Assembly: GCA_030525825.1 (NCBI GenBank)
Contig: JAUNDZ010000009.1
Span: forward strand, 1 to 64,000
Length of the DNA stretch: 64,000 bases
Direction: 5' to 3'
Source: Moraxella sp.
GTDB lineage: Bacteria; Pseudomonadota; Gammaproteobacteria; Pseudomonadales; Moraxellaceae
The notes beneath the pieces were generated by a model. That model saw only the letters and a program-made list of their open reading frames with translations. It made no database searches and was not told the origin of the DNA. The stretch's first letter is position 1. The number at the start of each line of letters is the position of its first letter. Positions 19,001 through 26,911 of this stretch are shown here, piece after piece. The translations under genes and the position numbers were made by a program.

Positions 19001-19668
19001 TCTTGATATTTTTTAGCGGATTCGGCTTGACGCAGCAAGGTGCGTTGTTGTTTTTTAAGCTCGCCTTGCAGGTCAGATAGGCGTTCTAGGTTCTCTTTGG
19101 CTTCATCAAGCTTTTTTTGGGTCTCATCACGGCGTGCCTGATAGCGAGACACGCCTGCCGCCTCCTCGATGAACTCACGCAGCTGCATGGGGCTAGACTC
19201 CACAATCCGCCCAATCATGCCCTGCTCAATGACCGCATAACTTCTCGCCCCAAGCCCTGTACCCAAAAACACATCAACCACATCACGGCGACGCACCCTT
19301 GACCCATTGATAAAATAATCCGACTTGCCCTCTTTGGTCACTTGACGGCGAAGGGTCAGCTCATGATACAGGTTTAGGGCATGGCGAATGCCTGTACTCT
19401 CATCTTGGGTATGCTCAAAGGTCAGCTCCACGCTCGCCAAAGACTTACCTGCACGCCCCTCCACCCCTGCAAAGATGACATCGCTCATCGCCCCACCCCT
19501 TAGCTGTTTGGCACTCGTCTCGCCAAGCACCCAACGAATCGCATCGATGACATTGGATTTGCCGCAGCCGTTGGGTCCGACGATGGCGGTGATGTCGTGC
19601 TTAAAGGTAAAGGTTGTGGGATTGGCAAAGGATTTAAAGCCAGCAAGTTTTAGGGATTTTAGACGCAT
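16099..19668 (-). CDS. smc: Chromosome segregation protein SMC
   Basis: A 1189-residue condensin ATPase of normal length. The N-terminal head has Walker A GPNGCGKSN (residues 32-40). Long coiled coils at about 165-500 and 660-1000 flank a hinge domain at about 510-650 (AGVLDAFLGFWLTARVSD and following). The C-terminal head has the ABC signature LSGGEKTL and Walker B VLDEVDAPLDD. It organises and helps segregate the nucleoid. An extended -10 (TGCTATAAT on the minus strand, at 19702-19710) lies about 34 nt upstream. scpA and scpB are not nearby. Confidence 0.97.
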   Translation of the reverse strand: MRLKSLKLAGFKSFANPTTFTFKHDITAIVGPNGCGKSNVIDAIRWVLGETSAKQLRGGAMSDVIFAGVEGRAGKSLASVELTFEHTQDESTGIRHALNLYHELTLRRQVTKEGKSDYFINGSRVRRRDVVDVFLGTGLGARSYAVIEQGMIGRIVESSPMQLREFIEEAAGVSRYQARRDETQKKLDEAKENLERLSDLQGELKKQQRTLLRQAESAKKYQELNDELAKIHKDDLLKRIFEAWQYHEQKKQEQTISQEELTKLESATNKAKAELERLSDKVAEGQWLKDDAKDKYHNAQMAEQTAQHNFYTVNQELAQADDKILRLNAIRAEAHDSIAHATAELDGINQELIQIEPSLKELGDKLSTKQKELQANQGSYQSVRDELDALQAQKNTLDNAKKLAESQKERVLANREKWIKKHNELILNAQGLGEQDSTDTEELARLTDELSALTLRQESLAEQDDKDKLDELAKSVETHQKAHTNLEKQHAALSSEYDILHKMLHAKPATLSQNQSSGTTNNFTHLPHLKDVVRLSSRGEAFAGVLDAFLGFWLTARVSDELEIKAILSVPNDKDKAASRAIFKTGGGYGVNVGKLIAFGQLFDAPRLKLFDSCYLLDDDSSPDLHKLSDMIADGKLILTKSGWLVGSFGVVHTSSFGGHSSVLSQKAEHSRRLGELETALDELEEQMSESQKELKRLATQFESAKVAYDERLAQMNALSATIQQKQQRCAALQTKIQTDAIKKENFAKNKAALDEEKDDISSELKTLEAELVRIDANLSEHLPRHENAKNKMAAMTQSMDALTLAVKAMADEHQAIQLKSAALTQTKSHTQRLLDMAKKNAEQAQLDIQAAKDTQEKLTAKLPTLEAAFKDAKAYTSMLKISSEEHEAAAKALQLMQLKLQENLTEAHSSFAKAQAESAQITADTAVGESRLNDLGDEMRRIDEKFNLPATLADFRAKPPKFKDNAARMDEIKADIAKLGAVNLAAAEELKELEGRVSPMDSQINDITESMAKLKDAIAAIDEKTKSLFLTALTAVNEELNALFSKVFGGGQASLTLIDDENLPKSDKWRAGLVLMAQPKGKKNSRLAVLSGGEKTLTALSLIFAIFKQHPAPFCVLDEVDAPLDDANVGRFTSLIHELADSVQFIFISHNKLAMQIADELKGITMPTAGISSLVTVNLEEAERYIES

Positions 19669-19873
19669 GGTGTGGTTTTTGGTAATCGGATAAAGGCGGG
19701 TATTATAGCAAATTTTGGCGGGATTTTAGCGATGTTTTATTTTGACGAGGTTCATCAGCTTAAAACCCCCAATTAAAAGACCGCCACTTAACGCCACTCA
19801 CAAAAACCGTCTAAATAACACAGGGCTTTCTTTTAATAGTCTTTGGGTATCGGTGATGGCGGTAAAAGCTCAG

Positions 19874-19957
19874 TGGGTTGGGTTGAGGTACGAAACCCAA
19901 CATTTTAAGCCAAGCCTTGAATCTGTTGGGTATCGCTATTGCTCTACCCAACCTACG
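19874..19957. repeat. Palindromic repeat element (GTTGGGT / ACCCAAC type)
   Basis: The stretch contains several copies of GGGTT and AACCC in opposite orientation, including the perfect pair GTTGGGTA (19925-19932) and TACCCAAC (19945-19952), and GAGGTACGAAACCCAACA. It resembles dispersed intergenic repeats known from many proteobacteria. It abuts the hsdS remnant, so it may mark the deletion junction. Confidence 0.6.
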
Positions 19958-19964
19958 AGCTTCT

Positions 19965-20126
19965 TGGGAGAAAATAAAAAATATTAAAATTGTATTACCA
20001 ATCTTATCTGAACAACAAAACATCATCACCCAAATTGAACAATATGAACACCAAATCCAAAAAGCTGAACAAATTATGAATGCAAGTAGTGATAAGAAAA
20101 AGGCGATATTAGCAAAATATCTATAA
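19965..20126 (+). pseudogene. 3' remnant of a type I restriction specificity gene (hsdS)
   Basis: The translated stretch KIKNIKIVLPILSEQQNI, then TQIEQYEHQIQKAEQI and KKKAILAKYL before a TAA, is the typical C-terminal conserved region and helix of HsdS specificity subunits (leading proline-rich segment, EQQ, dimerising coiled coil). About 54 codons survive. Nothing upstream continues the gene, which is replaced by a repeat element and 200 bp of unrelated sequence after smc. Its AT-rich composition differs from smc and tauE. No hsdM or hsdR is present in the window. Confidence 0.65.
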
Positions 20127-20133
20127 AAATATC

Positions 20134-20165
20134 AAAAATAAAGGGTGTTATTCACGCCCTTTATT
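20134..20165 (-). terminator. Terminator after the TauE/SafE gene
   Basis: On the minus strand AATAAAGGG and CCCTTTATT pair over an 11-nt loop, then TTTTTG. It lies just past the permease stop codon. Confidence 0.75.
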
Positions 20166-20171
20166 CCAAAA

Positions 20172-20978
20172 TTACACCACACTCTTATAAATAAGCTGAC
20201 AACCCACCACAATCAGCAAACAAGCAAAGGCTTTTTTGAGCATATCGGCAGGCATTTTGTGGGCGATTTTTGCCCCCAGTTTGGCGGTGATAAAGCTCGC
20301 CACGCTGATGGCGACAAAGGCAGGCAGATGCACAAAGCCAATCAAGCCTGCCACAGGCTCGCTCATATTCGCTACATGGCTTTGTCCAAATATCATAAAG
20401 CCTAACGCCCCAGCGATGGCAATCGGTAGACCACACGCGGCACTTGTGCCCACCGCTTGTTTAATAGGCAGACCTGCGTGTGTGAGATACGGCACATTAA
20501 GACTGCCACCGCCGATACCAAAAATCGCCGATGCCATGCCAATCACCCCACCTGCCACGCTCTGGCTCATCGGGCTTGGCAGAGGCTTGATGTTCTCGCC
20601 TGCTTTTTTCATAAACATCTGTATCGACATGATGATGGCAAACACACCGATGAGACCTTGTAGATATTGACCATGAATCAGGGTCGCCACCCACGCCCCA
20701 AATAACGCCCCAATCACCAAGCCATAAGTTAGGTTCTTAAAGACTTCCCAACGCACGCCACCTTTCTTATTATGGGCGGTCAGCGAGCTGATGCTCGTGA
20801 TGATGATGGTTGCCAGAGCCGTTCCTACTGCCACATGGGGGATAATCTCGGCAGGAAAGGCATACGCCCCCAAAATCCACACCAAGGCAGGGACGATGAT
20901 GAGACCGCCACCAACCCCAAACAGCCCTGCACACACGCCTGCTACTGCACCTGCAATCACAAACCATAGATACATCAT
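20172..20978 (-). CDS. TauE/SafE-family (TSUP) membrane exporter
   Basis: A 268-residue polytopic protein with eight hydrophobic segments. The TSUP signature is repeated in each half: GLFGVGGGLIIVPAL near residues 19-33 and AIFGIGGGSLNVPYL near 155-169. Members move sulfite, sulfoacetate or other organosulfur anions; the substrate here is unknown. It is monocistronic and diverges from birA. Confidence 0.88.
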   Translation of the reverse strand: MMYLWFVIAGAVAGVCAGLFGVGGGLIIVPALVWILGAYAFPAEIIPHVAVGTALATIIITSISSLTAHNKKGGVRWEVFKNLTYGLVIGALFGAWVATLIHGQYLQGLIGVFAIIMSIQMFMKKAGENIKPLPSPMSQSVAGGVIGMASAIFGIGGGSLNVPYLTHAGLPIKQAVGTSAACGLPIAIAGALGFMIFGQSHVANMSEPVAGLIGFVHLPAFVAISVASFITAKLGAKIAHKMPADMLKKAFACLLIVVGCQLIYKSVV

Positions 20979-21050
20979 ATTTACAAATCCTGCTCAATTC
21001 GTTATGAAAATTGTGCTATTATAGCCCATTTTTAGTACTTTTGTCAGCCA

Positions 21051-21905
21051 ATGCAATTTTTAACCCCCACCGTTCATCATCATTTTGACAGCATTCACAG
21101 CACCAACACCGCTCTTATTGATGCCATCGCAGACGGCATGCACCCCCACACCGCCCCATGCTTGTACACCGCCAGCCACCAAAGTGCAGGGCGTGGGCAA
21201 CACGGACGGACTTGGGTGAGTGGGGCGGATAATGTGTTTTTGACTTTATATGTTCCGATTGGTCAAGATGATTTTAATCTGCATCAATTATCAGGCTTAC
21301 TATCATTGGCAGTGGGTTATCAAATTGCTCAATTAAAAATCATTGAAAATATCAACCAAGTTCGCACCAAAAATAACTTACCCCTAATTGGTGTTAAATG
21401 GGCAAATGATGTTGGCTTTTATGATGATGGTTTGGGCGTGTTTAAAAAATTGGCTGGCATTTTGATTGAGCCTGTCTTTAAAAAATTAAATGACAAAAAT
21501 ACCCTTGTTGGTGTGGTCATCGGTGTGGGGCTTAATGTCAATAGCTCGCCTGTGATTACAGATGGGCTGTATCAAGCCACTTGTTTAAAAGAGCTAAACG
21601 ATCATTTAACCTTATCCGCCAAAGATTTATACATTCCGATGACCAATGCGATATTTCAAGCAGTACAAGCGTGCAACCGCTGCACAGAGCCGATGTATTT
21701 ACAGCATTTTGTTGATGAGTTTAATGCCTGCCATCTCTTAACTAACCAAGACATACAGATTTTTATGCAAAACAACATGAACGACATTCACGCCCAAGGC
21801 AAGTGCATTGGTATTGGCAATCAAGGCGAGCTGTTACTCAATGATGATGGCGATATTAAGCCGATGTTTGCAGGCATGGCAAAAATCAAACCAAACACAC
21901 ATTAA
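21051..21905 (+). CDS. birA: Biotin-[acetyl-CoA-carboxylase] ligase (monofunctional BirA)
   Basis: A 284-residue enzyme that attaches biotin to the carboxyl carrier protein of acetyl-CoA carboxylase. The biotin-adenylate motif GRGQHGRTW is at about residues 44-52, followed by VKWANDV near 119 and the AGIL/VIGVGLNVN blocks. There is no N-terminal helix-turn-helix, so it cannot act as the biotin repressor. Unusual extra residues (GFYDDGLGVFKK, PVFKKLNDKNT) lengthen the loops around the KWxND core, and this middle section is much more AT-rich than the gene's first 180 nt. coaX starts 6 nt downstream, a common pairing. Confidence 0.92.
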   Translation: MQFLTPTVHHHFDSIHSTNTALIDAIADGMHPHTAPCLYTASHQSAGRGQHGRTWVSGADNVFLTLYVPIGQDDFNLHQLSGLLSLAVGYQIAQLKIIENINQVRTKNNLPLIGVKWANDVGFYDDGLGVFKKLAGILIEPVFKKLNDKNTLVGVVIGVGLNVNSSPVITDGLYQATCLKELNDHLTLSAKDLYIPMTNAIFQAVQACNRCTEPMYLQHFVDEFNACHLLTNQDIQIFMQNNMNDIHAQGKCIGIGNQGELLLNDDGDIKPMFAGMAKIKPNTH

Positions 21906-21911
21906 GGAGCG

Positions 21912-22631
21912 ATGATGAAAAAACTCTGGCTGGATTTGGGCAATACTCGCCTAAAATATTGGGTGGTTGATAATGATAAGATTATCGCCCATGACGCCAA
22001 AGAACACCTAAAAGCCCCCAATGAGCTGCTACTGGGGCTGCTTGGCACGCTGGCAGGTTTTGAGCCAGAATTTGTGGGGATTTCTAGTGTACTTGGCGAG
22101 AAAATCAACACCGCCATTGACAGGACTTTACAGGGCTTTGCCGTGCCGTTTGAGTTCGCCAAAGTTGATGCCAATCACCCCTTATTATCCAGCCACTACA
22201 ACCCAAACGAGCTGGGCGTGGACAGGTGGCTGCAAATGCTGGGGGTGGTAGATGCCACCCAAAAACAATGCGTGGTCGGCTGTGGCACGGCTTTGACCAT
22301 TGATTTGATTGAGCAGGGCGTGCATTTGGGCGGCTATATCCTGCCCAATGTCTATATGCAACGCCACGCCCTGTACGCAGGCACGCAGCAGATTTCAGTC
22401 AAGGCGGGCAGGTTTGACAGCACTAAGCTTGGGACGACGACCTTTGATGCGGTCAATCATGGCGTACTGTTTGGCGTGGTAGGGGCGGTGCGGGCGGTGC
22501 GGGCGGACTATCCTGATTTTAAGATTACGCTCACAGGTGGCGGTGCGGATATGCTCAATGCTCAATTTAGGGGCGATTTGGCGGTGGAGAGTGAGCTATT
22601 ATTAAAGGGATTAAAGCGGTATTTTGATTGA
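21912..22631 (+). CDS. coaX: Type III pantothenate kinase
   Basis: A 239-residue enzyme for the first step of coenzyme A synthesis. LWLDLGNTRLKYW (phosphate-binding DxGNT/S, residues about 5-17), GVDRWLQMLG near residue 97 and CGTALTIDLI near residue 118 define the ASKHA-fold CoaX family. AAGGAGCG precedes ATGATG, and a start at the second ATG is possible. A short in-frame 9-nt repeat encodes VRAVRA near residue 196. It forms an operon with birA and ends in a strong terminator. Confidence 0.93.
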   Translation: MMKKLWLDLGNTRLKYWVVDNDKIIAHDAKEHLKAPNELLLGLLGTLAGFEPEFVGISSVLGEKINTAIDRTLQGFAVPFEFAKVDANHPLLSSHYNPNELGVDRWLQMLGVVDATQKQCVVGCGTALTIDLIEQGVHLGGYILPNVYMQRHALYAGTQQISVKAGRFDSTKLGTTTFDAVNHGVLFGVVGAVRAVRADYPDFKITLTGGGADMLNAQFRGDLAVESELLLKGLKRYFD

Positions 22632-22639
22632 CCAACCCA

Positions 22640-22672
22640 CAAAAAACCGTGCAACAAAGACACGGTTTTTTA
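22640..22672 (+). terminator. Terminator after birA-coaX
   Basis: AAAAAACCGTG and CACGGTTTTTT pair around a 10-nt loop with a following T. Confidence 0.85.
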
Positions 22673-22709
22673 TTGTAAACATTGATGCAGTTAAGCTACA
22701 ATTTCGCCA

Positions 22710-23141
22710 TCACACCAAAATCATCGCAAAATAAAACAGCACCACACAGCAAATGATGCTTAGCAGCCACAGCACCGAACGCACCAGCGGCACATTTAGA
22801 GCATACGCCATGCCATAGCCAATGCGTAACAATACATACAGCCAAGCGACGACATTGATGACATTCTGCGGCACAAAGCAATACATCGCCACAATGACCG
22901 CCGCCAAAAAGATGGGCAGACTCTCAAAGCTGTTCGCCTGAGCGGCATTCAAGCGAGCCGCCATGCCCGTGGTCTTTGCCAAGAATGCTCGTGGATCGGC
23001 ATTGTCCGCACGCCTAAATCCGCCTGACACCTTAGCAAGCCATGCAAACACAAAAGGCAGCAAGCACGCCACGAGCATCGCCTTGATGGCAATGTCGATA
23101 TTTGGCGAAAAATTCGCCACAAACATCATGACGCTATTCAT
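22710..23141 (-). CDS. MAPEG-family membrane protein
   Basis: A 143-residue protein with four hydrophobic helices. ARLNAAQANSFESLPIFLAAV near residue 62 is the MAPEG core (the E and N/R residues that contact glutathione in eukaryotic members). VAWLYVLLRIGYGMAYALN near residue 98 is the second signature. The bacterial function is unknown. It lies 14 nt downstream of the OsmC gene, so the two are probably co-transcribed. Confidence 0.85.
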   Translation of the reverse strand: MNSVMMFVANFSPNIDIAIKAMLVACLLPFVFAWLAKVSGGFRRADNADPRAFLAKTTGMAARLNAAQANSFESLPIFLAAVIVAMYCFVPQNVINVVAWLYVLLRIGYGMAYALNVPLVRSVLWLLSIICCVVLFYFAMILV

Positions 23142-23155
23142 CTTAGGCAGACCAC

Positions 23156-23578
23156 TTATGCCACTTCGATGATTTCATAGTCGTGCGTGATGTTCACGCC
23201 ACCATCAGAGAGCATCTTTGACGCTGAGCAGTATTTGGTGGCGGACAGCTCGATGGCTTTGGCGACTTGGCTTTCTTTGATGTTTGTGCCTGTTACCACA
23301 AAGTGCAGATGAATGTCGGTGAACACCGCAGGGATGGCGTCGGCGCGCTTAGCAGAGACTTCACAGCGGATGTCAGCGACTGCTTGGTGAGACTTCTGTA
23401 GAATGCTGACCACATCATAACTGGCACAACCGCCCAGTCCCATCAGCATCAGTTCCATCGGTTTTGCCCCCAGTTGTTGAGCAGAATCAATCACCACTTC
23501 ATGCCCTGAGCCACTTACGGCGTTAAAGTTAATCGCTTCATTTTTTAGCCAAGAGACGCTGGCAGTCATGTCGGTCAT
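23156..23578 (-). CDS. OsmC-family peroxiredoxin-like protein
   Basis: A 140-residue protein of the OsmC/Ohr fold. The two reactive cysteines are in GLGGCASYDVVSIL (Cys near residue 51) and KYCSASKML (Cys near residue 118). Such proteins reduce organic hydroperoxides, but this YhfA-like subgroup is not well characterised. It is the first gene of a likely pair with the MAPEG gene. Confidence 0.87.
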   Translation of the reverse strand: MTDMTASVSWLKNEAINFNAVSGSGHEVVIDSAQQLGAKPMELMLMGLGGCASYDVVSILQKSHQAVADIRCEVSAKRADAIPAVFTDIHLHFVVTGTNIKESQVAKAIELSATKYCSASKMLSDGGVNITHDYEIIEVA

Positions 23579-23914
23579 GGGTTTTCCTTATTATTTCATG
23601 ATAAGATGGATTTTTGGGTAGATGGTGGTTGTAGGTGGGTTTTTCAAGCATCATCTTGGGTTTATTTTAAGTTTATTTAGGATATGGGCAGCCCAAACAA
23701 CAAGTTTATCAATTTGACTCACAAGACTTACATACCATCTACTTTTTATCTTTATTATTACCTTAAAACCATCTTTAAAATTCGCCAAAACACCCCATGA
23801 AACATTTTAATGCAAAAAATATTACACTTTTTGTCAAAAATTTGTTTTAATAGTAGCTAAGTATCTGCGATGATTATTTCGCAGAATTTTAATAATTTTA
23901 AATAGAGTTTAGTC
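23579..23914. other. Gene-free region between osmC and rppH (336 bp)
   Basis: AT-rich sequence with no supported gene. It must hold the divergent promoters. A TTGTCA at 23831-23836 is a possible -35 for rppH. A 7-bp hairpin, TCTGCGA/TCGCAGA (23864-23885), lies about 30 nt before the rppH start codon. No repeat or RNA gene was recognised. Confidence 0.6.
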
Positions 23915-24421
23915 ATGATTGATTCAGACGGCTTTCGAGCCAATGTCGGCATCATCTTGGCAAATACACAAGGGCAAGTGCTTTGGGCAAAACGCATCGG
24001 ACACGACAGCTGGCAATTTCCACAAGGGGGCATCGACTATGGCGAGACCCCACTTGATGCGATGTATCGTGAGCTGTACGAGGAGGTTGGATTACACCCA
24101 CATCATGTAGAACTGCTTGCAGTTACCAAAGATTGGTTGCGTTATCGTCTGCCAAAACGCTATGTTCGCACCAATCAAGAACCTTTGTGTATCGGGCAAA
24201 AACAAAAATGGTTTTTGCTTCGCTTAGATGAAAACAACGCCAAACACATTCGCTTTGATACTTCAAAGCCAGAGTTTGACGAATGGCAATGGGTAAGTTA
24301 TTGGTATCCACTCAATCAGGTGGTGTCTTTTAAGCGTGGGGTTTATCAAAAAGCCCTACAAGAGTTGATAGAGCAGCTGCCTTTGACGCATGACCTGATC
24401 CTACCCGCCCAAAGACGCTGA
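23915..24421 (+). CDS. rppH: RNA pyrophosphohydrolase (Nudix)
   Basis: A 168-residue enzyme that removes pyrophosphate from mRNA 5' ends and so triggers RNase E decay. [25 protein letters not shown] and the Nudix box [20 protein letters not shown] (residues about 38-57), followed by VGL, match the family. RLPKRYVR and QKWFLLRL are RppH-specific blocks. Length is normal. It has its own leader with a small hairpin and a strong terminator. Confidence 0.95.
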   Translation: MIDSDGFRANVGIILANTQGQVLWAKRIGHDSWQFPQGGIDYGETPLDAMYRELYEEVGLHPHHVELLAVTKDWLRYRLPKRYVRTNQEPLCIGQKQKWFLLRLDENNAKHIRFDTSKPEFDEWQWVSYWYPLNQVVSFKRGVYQKALQELIEQLPLTHDLILPAQRR

Positions 24422-24436
24422 CAATAATAACCCAAC

Positions 24437-24467
24437 AAAGACCAAGTTTATGCTTGGTCTTTTTTAT
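24437..24467 (+). terminator. Terminator after rppH
   Basis: AAAGACCAAG and CTTGGTCTTT pair around a 6-nt loop and run into TTTTT. Confidence 0.85.
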
Positions 24468-24601
24468 TGCTCAAGCTTGCCACATCAATTGGGTCAAGGT
24501 TTTGACCGATGGGGTAATTTTAATTTGGCAATTTGGCTCATAATTAAGTTATAATAACCAGTTTTAATGCTTAAACGCACAATTTGGTAAGTACAATTAT
24601 T

Positions 24602-25486
24602 ATGGCAACGACTCACCCACAATTTGACCCCATCGCCCTTGATTTGGGATTCATTGAACTGCACTGGTATGGTCTGATGTACCTGCTTGCCTTTTTATTC
24701 GCCTATCTGCTTGCGACCTATCGTGGCAAAAAACGGGGCGACTTCACTGGCGAGATGGTCTCGGATTTGATATTTTTTGGGGCGTTGGGCGTGATTTTAG
24801 GCGGTCGCATTGGCTATGTCATCTTGTACAACTTTGGCGAATTTTTGTCCAATCCTGCTTATTTATTTAGAGTATGGGAAGGCGGCATGAGCTTTCATGG
24901 CGGCTTTGTGGGCGTGCTTGTCGCCATGTATTTTTTTGGGCGTAAGTATAAAAAACACCCCTTTACCGTGCTGGATTTTATTGCTCCGTGCGTGCCGACA
25001 GGACTGCTCTTTGGGCGTATCGGCAACTTCATCAATGGCGAGCTGTGGGGGCGTGTGTCGCATGGCGATTTATCGCACTTGATGTATTTCCCCCAAGCCG
25101 TCCATGCCGACCATGAACTCATCAGTGCCAACCCAACACTCATGAACATCGCCACACAAATGGGCGAATACCACCTACTGCCACGCCACCCAAGTCAGCT
25201 ATATCAAGCCTTTACCGAAGGTGTGATGTTGTTTGTGCTGTTATGGTGGTTTAGTAGCAAGCCTCGCCCTCGTTATGCCGTGTCTGCCCTGTTTTTGCTC
25301 GGTTATGGGTGCAGTCGTTTTACCACCGAGTTTTTCCGTCAGCCTGATGTGGGCTATGAGCTGATTTTTGGGTGGATGAGCAAGGGGCAACTGTATAGCC
25401 TGCCGATGATTATCGCAGGGGTGATTTTGATGGGCTTGGCGTACAAAAATAAAGTCTATGATTGGCAAAAAGTCCAAACCATATAA
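24602..25486 (+). CDS. lgt: Phosphatidylglycerol-prolipoprotein diacylglyceryl transferase
   Basis: A 294-residue inner-membrane enzyme that adds diacylglycerol to the lipobox cysteine, needed for the many lipoproteins in this window. HWYGLMYLLAFL near residue 21, GGRIGYVI near 66, GGMSFHGG near 92 and the Lgt signature GRIGNFINGELWGR near 137 are all present. The ATG at 24602 gives the family N-terminus; an in-frame TTG six codons earlier is less likely. It leads the lgt-thyA-folA run. Confidence 0.95.
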   Translation: MATTHPQFDPIALDLGFIELHWYGLMYLLAFLFAYLLATYRGKKRGDFTGEMVSDLIFFGALGVILGGRIGYVILYNFGEFLSNPAYLFRVWEGGMSFHGGFVGVLVAMYFFGRKYKKHPFTVLDFIAPCVPTGLLFGRIGNFINGELWGRVSHGDLSHLMYFPQAVHADHELISANPTLMNIATQMGEYHLLPRHPSQLYQAFTEGVMLFVLLWWFSSKPRPRYAVSALFLLGYGCSRFTTEFFRQPDVGYELIFGWMSKGQLYSLPMIIAGVILMGLAYKNKVYDWQKVQTI

Positions 25487-25512
25487 CTTAATCACTAAAA
25501 ATAAGACAAACC

Positions 25513-26355
25513 ATGAAACAATATCTAGAACTTCTCTCCCATATCCTAAACAATGGCGATGACAAAGGCGACCGTACAGGTACAGGCACTCGCTCGGTGT
25601 TTGGTTATCAAATGCGGTTTAATTTGGCGGACGGTTTTCCCCTACTCACCACCAAAAAAGTGCATTTAAAATCCATTATTTATGAACTTTTGTGGTTTAT
25701 TAAAGGCGACACCAATGTTAAATATTTGCAAGACAATGGCGTAACGATATGGGACGAGTGGGCAACGGCAGAGCAAACCACCCGTTTTGGACGAAAGGCA
25801 GGTGATTTGGGGGCGGTCTATGGTCATCAATGGCGAAACTTTGGGGCAAGCAAAAACGAGAATGGCGACTATAATACAGACGGCTTTGACCAACTGTCTT
25901 GGCTGATTAACGAAATCAAAACCAATCCTAATTCTCGCCGTTTGATTGTCTCTGGCTGGAATCCGATTGAAGCAGGACAAGTTGCCTTACCGCCTTGCCA
26001 TACTTTATTTCAATTTTTTGTGGTGAATAATAAACTCTCCTGCCAACTTTATCAAAGAAGTGCCGATGTCTTTTTGGGTGTGCCGTTTAATATTGCAAGC
26101 TATGCCCTTTTAACCCATATGATTGCCCAAGTATGTGATTTAAAGGTGGGCGAGTTTATTTGGACAGGGGGCGATACGCATTTGTATCACAATCATTTTG
26201 AACAAGCCAAATTACAATTAACCCGCAAGCCTTTGCCATTATGTCAGTTAGAGTTAAATCCTGATATTAAAGATTTATTTGACTTTACATTTGAGGATAT
26301 TAAGATTGTGGGTTATCAGTCGCACGAGCGAATAAAGGCGGATGTGGCGGTGTGA
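25513..26355 (+). CDS. thyA: Thymidylate synthase
   Basis: A 280-residue enzyme that methylates dUMP to dTMP using methylene-tetrahydrofolate. The catalytic cysteine is in [29 protein letters not shown] and GDTHLYHNH are the other conserved blocks. KGDRTGTGT near residue 18 binds phosphate. Twenty-six nt separate it from lgt, and folA follows at once. The dihydrofolate it produces is the substrate of the next gene product. Confidence 0.97.
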   Translation: MKQYLELLSHILNNGDDKGDRTGTGTRSVFGYQMRFNLADGFPLLTTKKVHLKSIIYELLWFIKGDTNVKYLQDNGVTIWDEWATAEQTTRFGRKAGDLGAVYGHQWRNFGASKNENGDYNTDGFDQLSWLINEIKTNPNSRRLIVSGWNPIEAGQVALPPCHTLFQFFVVNNKLSCQLYQRSADVFLGVPFNIASYALLTHMIAQVCDLKVGEFIWTGGDTHLYHNHFEQAKLQLTRKPLPLCQLELNPDIKDLFDFTFEDIKIVGYQSHERIKADVAV

Positions 26356-26356
26356 T

Positions 26357-26911
26357 ATGACAAATTTAACAACCATCAAGCAAACTCTAAACAACAAAAA
26401 CATTGCATTGGTTCAAGTCGTCGCCTTTGACCGCAATCATTGTATTGGCAAAGACAATCAGCTTGCGTGGCATATCCCTGCCGACTTAAAGCACTTTAAA
26501 GCCATTACCACAAATGGCGTGGTCATTATGGGACGAAAAACTTTTGAAAGCATTGGCAAACCCTTGCCCAATCGGATAAATTGGGTCATTACAAGGGATA
26601 AAACTTGGGTAGCCGATGGTGTCAAAGTCGCCCACAGTTTAGAGCAGGCGTTGGCGTTGGCAAGTCTTGATGTACTGGCAAATGGACAAGATAAGCTCTT
26701 TATCATTGGCGGAGCAGAGATTTATCGCCAGACCCTGGATATTGCCGATATTTTGGAGATTACTCGGGTGGATTTAGACATTGGGGGCGATGCGTTTTAT
26801 CCTGCGATACTTGATGAATTTAAACAGGTATGGCAGTCTAAGACTCAAACAGATGAGAAAAGCGGGGTGCAATTCGTCTTTTGTCGTTATCAAAGAGATG
26901 GTGCATGTTAA
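26357..26911 (+). CDS. folA: Dihydrofolate reductase
   Basis: A 184-residue NADPH-dependent enzyme that regenerates tetrahydrofolate after ThyA. VVAFDRNHCIGKDNQLAWHI, then DLKHFK, GRKTFESIG and FIIGGAEIYRQ are the standard DHFR motifs. The protein has an extra 14-residue N-terminal stretch before the core. The start at 26357 lies 1 nt after the thyA stop; an ATG at 26342 overlapping thyA is also possible. Its own end overlaps the next gene by 7 nt. Confidence 0.95.
   Translation: MTNLTTIKQTLNNKNIALVQVVAFDRNHCIGKDNQLAWHIPADLKHFKAITTNGVVIMGRKTFESIGKPLPNRINWVITRDKTWVADGVKVAHSLEQALALASLDVLANGQDKLFIIGGAEIYRQTLDIADILEITRVDLDIGGDAFYPAILDEFKQVWQSKTQTDEKSGVQFVFCRYQRDGAC

Noticed and set aside
16268-19693. 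Several long plus-strand frames opposite smc
   Set aside because: Their Ser/Ala-rich composition is that expected from the complement of a coiled-coil gene; none has a ribosome site or recognisable motif.
22485-22510. A 9-nt repeat (GCGGTGCGG) in coaX
   Set aside because: It is in frame, encodes VRAVRA within a normal CoaX sequence, and changes in copy number would not shift the frame.
24525-24555. A possible lgt promoter (TTGGCA and TATAAT)
   Set aside because: The spacing of 19 nt is outside the usual range and the -35 match is weak, so it is not listed as a feature.
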